From the NCBI GenBank assembly GCA_037039925.1, contig JAXRKP010001388.1, positions 1 through 64,000 of the forward strand: 64,000 nt of DNA, written 5' to 3'. Shown piece by piece: positions 61,011 through 64,000 of the stretch. A program made the translations under genes and the position numbers. The first letter of the stretch is position 1. Each line of letters starts with the position of its first letter. Origin of the DNA: Doris montereyensis (taxonomy: Eukaryota; Mollusca; Gastropoda; Nudibranchia; Dorididae). A model generated the notes under the pieces. The model did no database searches. It saw only the letters and a program-made list of their open reading frames with translations, and was not told the origin of the DNA.

Positions 61011-63084
61011 TTTTGAAAATAATATACACAGCAGTCACAGCCAAATTGCACACTGCCAAAATAAACTATTTGTCATGCTGCACAAATTTTTCATGTAACC
61101 AAATTTTATGCTAACCACTCCCTCAAAATGTAACAACAGCTGGATTGACGTCGCAAAATGCAACATGTCTTTGTATGTCTTCGATTTGTTGCATTTACTA
61201 ACCCTTATATTGCTATGTTCAACTATAGTCAAAACTTCCGGTTGACATTCGCATTGACCAGCTTCACTAAAAAGGCTGAATAGAAAATAAAATGAAATAA
61301 ATTGGTATATAGAGTAGTTTCCTGCCATCGTGATTTGAGCTGGATTTTGCCCATTTTGTTTACAGCCAACCTCGAAATCTTGGATTTCGATGGTGAACAG
61401 ATTATGCACCGTCATGAATCTGGCGAGCTAGAGTTAAAGTTAGTGATGATCCATGGTGCAGTTTAATATGGTAGAGGTGTTGAAGAGCTTATTGCATCTG
61501 ACAGTGACAACGAAGTGTATGAGGTTATTCGGGGAGAGAGCACAAATAAAAAGTGGGCATAGCACTGTTGATGCTAGTGCCTGGCACTGAGAATATTTGA
61601 AAATTAAAGACGTATATGACACACAACCACAGAAAACACAAGAATAGAAGACTTAGGTAGACAGGTAGTTCAGCAAAATAAATTTTAATATTCTTGATTA
61701 CCGTCTTCATGTCATTTTGTGTATTTTTCTGTAACATTTGCATGTTTGTGTTTGTCATATACAATGAATAACAATTTTTTCACATTATTGTCTAATTCTT
61801 CCCTTTTCTGTCTTCCTCACATACAATACAATCCACAAATCATGATCAGACCATAATATAATTCACAATGGTGTATTTTGTGACCACAAACTGTCATTTC
61901 ACTGAGATCTGACAAAAAAACATTAATTGTCAAAATCCAAGATGGTCACATGACCTCATGTGTACATGTTTTAATATTTATTCTTGTAGCACAATCTATT
62001 GTTAGTATGGCTTGAAAGTTTCATTTGAATATCTATTGTAGTTTAGAAATGAGAATTTTTCCCTGATATGAGTCACTTTTAAGGATTTCAGCCAAAATGG
62101 GTGGCAATGGCAAAGACATTCAGTGTAAAATGGGTGCAACAAAAGGGTTTAAAGAGTCCAATTCATGTGAAAAATAAACTCTAACGTCTTTATTTCTCAA
62201 GTAACAAAATCTGTCACGTATGTGTGAACTATGTGCACACATCCACACAATGCCTAGTCTTGGCCATCTCGGCTCTTGTCATCCTTATCCGCCTGTTCCC
62301 TCCTGACTCGACGCCGCCGATGGTCTGCCAGACAGACACTCTGACCCTCTTCCATCTCGGTGAGAAAATCTAGAAGGCTATTGTGTCAACTTTACTCATG
62401 TAAATCATATTATATGACAGCATGTCAACAAATAATAAAATATTCTTAGTTGCAGAATGTCTCCACCATTCCATCCCCTTCTTGTAGTTTTGAGTGAGAG
62501 AAGATTGAACAATCTATGAGAAGGAGTTAGACGTTGAGTCTATAATTGGGTCTTATCCTCAAACAAAGTAAAACAAAACAAAATCCAAACGATAACAAAC
62601 AACTAACAAAACAAAAGAGTTAATGTCCAAACAAGAATGGCAATGTAAATACGTCACAGCGTACAAATTCGCCCCTCTTAGTTAGCCGATGCGGTGCACC
62701 TGGGTCACGCTGACCAAGGTCAGCAAAGACCCAGGTAGAGTTAGCTCCCTGCTAGCTTTGCCGCGCAATGGTAATTTATAGGTCCAATTAATCAGCTTGT
62801 ATCTGGTTAAAAAGCCATCGAAAAAAATGTGAAGGCTTCCCCAAACTTTAAAACAGTGTTGCAATAGACTGATGAAAGAAATTGATCAAGAAGCGTTTTC
62901 GTATTCACACAACCAAGGCCTCTATTGGGTCCATCATTTCAGTACAATAACAGACATAGGATATTAAGTAAAACGACTTGAACACAAAATAAGGACAATA
63001 CATACTAAAAGATAGTTTGCAGTCATCATGATGAACAGAAAAATATCAATTTTTTGTCATACTCCAATGATGAGACTAACGGAA
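61011..63084. other. Unassigned stretch with one strong hairpin
   Basis: Contains the hairpin 62698-62736. A minus-strand segment at about 62360-62255 reads MEEGQSVCLADHRRRRVRRE after a CACCGAG sequence and is followed by AATAAA at about 62195, a weak candidate terminal exon. No confident gene. Confidence 0.3.
62698..62736. repeat. Near-perfect hairpin
   Basis: A 9-bp outer stem ACCTGGGTC/GACCCAGGT and 7-bp inner stem GCTGACC/GGTCAGC are separated by a 2/3-base internal loop and closed by AA. The very short loop and GC-rich stem in AT-rich DNA stand out. It could be cruciform-forming or the end of an unrecognised mobile element. Confidence 0.8.
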
Positions 63085-64000
63085 ATAAACAATATCATTG
63101 AAGGAATAACTCTTAAACACAATGAAATAGATATGTATCACTATGTACATTTAATGTTACTTGCAGGTCAGTCTGCGTGCATGCACCAGGGGGCTGTTTC
63201 TAATGTTGTACATTCATTATGAACTTCATTCTCATTTGTGAGTTTTTAATGCCTCGTGCTCATCTCTCTATCCTTGCAATTGACCGGTGACAGCTTTCTG
63301 TTACCTGTTAGCCAACTCAGCAAACCCGAATTTGTAATGACGTATATGTGGGGTCCAATGGTGCTCTAAAATATGCTGTTTTGGGATTGTTTTGTTTGGA
63401 AAACTTGGTCTATACATGCTCATGTATGTGTCTATATCCTGTTGAATGTCATTAATTGAATTTTCATTAATTGCCTTTGTGTGAGATTGCTTTGTGGACT
63501 AAATACTTTGTTGATATAGTTAAAAACTAACGCTATCGTTTGTGCTTCATCAATAATTATTGGGCAATGTGAGCCTGCCATTGTCTGTGTGATGATTGTT
63601 TGCGTAAGGTCTGTATAAACCTTTTCTTGTAAGTATTTATGACAATGGTTGCCAATAAATGATCGACTGTGGTGTGATTCTGTGTTTGGTAAAAGAATTT
63701 TATCTAAGGATGATGCAATGGGACCGATCTATGTGTGAGGTTTTCATGTGTTATTTGTGATAATTTATGCTCAGTGTCTGTACTTTTTTTATAGCTTTAT
63801 CAATGATAAAGTCTTGTCACTAAAAAGAAGGCAAGTCTGATAGAGGTCAAGCTGTGTTTGGGTTTCTTCATGTGCTTGTTTCCAACAACTGCCATATTGT
63901 TTTAAAACCTGCCCGAGCTCTGTGAGATGAGTGTCTGTCTGACATGTAATTTTGTTGTCCATGGAATGTGCTGCTGTCTCTAGTAGTTTGTGGTGTTTTA
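63085..64000 (-). mobile_element. Mobile-element segment, second copy (runs off the window)
   Basis: Partner of 32060-32960 in the same orientation: AATATCATTGAAGGAATAAC, CTTGCAGGTCAGTCTGCGTG, CATGCACCAGGGGGCTGTTT and AGTGTCTGTCTGACATGTAA all recur in order. The antisense coding sequence is more broken than in the first copy. It continues beyond 64000. Confidence 0.65.

Noticed and set aside
62255..62360. Terminal exon on the minus strand (MEEGQSVCLADHRRRR...) with AATAAA downstream
   Set aside because: The acceptor is not clearly AG with a pyrimidine tract and no partner exon was found.
46040..64000. N-terminal CTH exons
   Set aside because: I looked by eye on the minus strand for the PPISLSTTF and YGGTNR-type blocks and saw none. 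They probably lie outside the window, though a short exon could have been missed.

Overview
The window is animal nuclear DNA. It has interrupted genes with GT-AG introns, several families of non-LTR retrotransposons, cut-and-paste DNA transposons with inverted termini, SINE-like repeats and long microsatellites, and no prokaryotic gene organisation. The AT-rich composition, the many AGATCTAGATCT-type motifs and the mix of LINE types fit a marine invertebrate, most likely a mollusc (gastropod-like). That placement is inference, because no species-specific gene was recognised.

The one host gene I recognise is cystathionine gamma-lyase (CTH), on the minus strand. Seven exons between 46035 and 18854 encode about the last 254 residues, including the pyridoxal-phosphate lysine region and the natural C-terminus. 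The N-terminal exons were not found and probably lie beyond 64000. All splice junctions are canonical and in phase. Two exons each carry one extra T in a T run, which breaks the frame. The introns, up to about 10 kb, are packed with transposable elements. A second, unidentified plus-strand gene is supported by two phase-compatible terminal exons at 57188-57331 and 58398-58517, whose intron holds a deleted Tigger element.

Layout: 405-5430 is an EN-RT LINE interrupted by a full-length antisense copy of its own family (971-4459). 5640-7090 is an antisense LINE remnant with a zinc-knuckle ORF1 and an endonuclease. 7681-11270 is an almost complete antisense CR1/L2-like LINE. 12190-14830 holds two L2-like fragments. 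18854-19001 is the last CTH exon. 19444-22495 is another EN-RT LINE copy. 22830-26060 is an AGATCT/TC repeat block split by a LINE insertion (23431-25607). 26302-27191 holds two CTH exons. 28376-28630 is a long GA tract. 29614-30048 is a small inverted-repeat element. 32060-32960 and 63085-64000 are two copies of one mobile-element segment. 33700-34725 and 43838-44833 (plus a partial copy near 60.8 kb) are a 1-kb repeat. 35090-35242 is a CTH exon. 37493-39364 is a long-arm inverted-repeat element. 39790-42449 is a piggyBac element bounded by TTAA. 45317-46035 holds three CTH exons. 46584-47706 is a LINE 3' fragment. 48356-49091 is a TTAA-flanked short element.

The best candidate for something undescribed is 49754-54621. 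It is a 4.87-kb DNA transposon with perfect 20-bp inverted termini next to TA, arrays of a GTCCGGAAG-type motif near both ends, and a broken protein whose conserved blocks resemble an unnamed putative DDE-type family in marine invertebrates. After it come LINE and tandem-duplication debris, the Tigger element, a 360-bp tandem repeat (58535-59560), a long AT-rich unassigned stretch and a near-perfect hairpin at 62698-62736.
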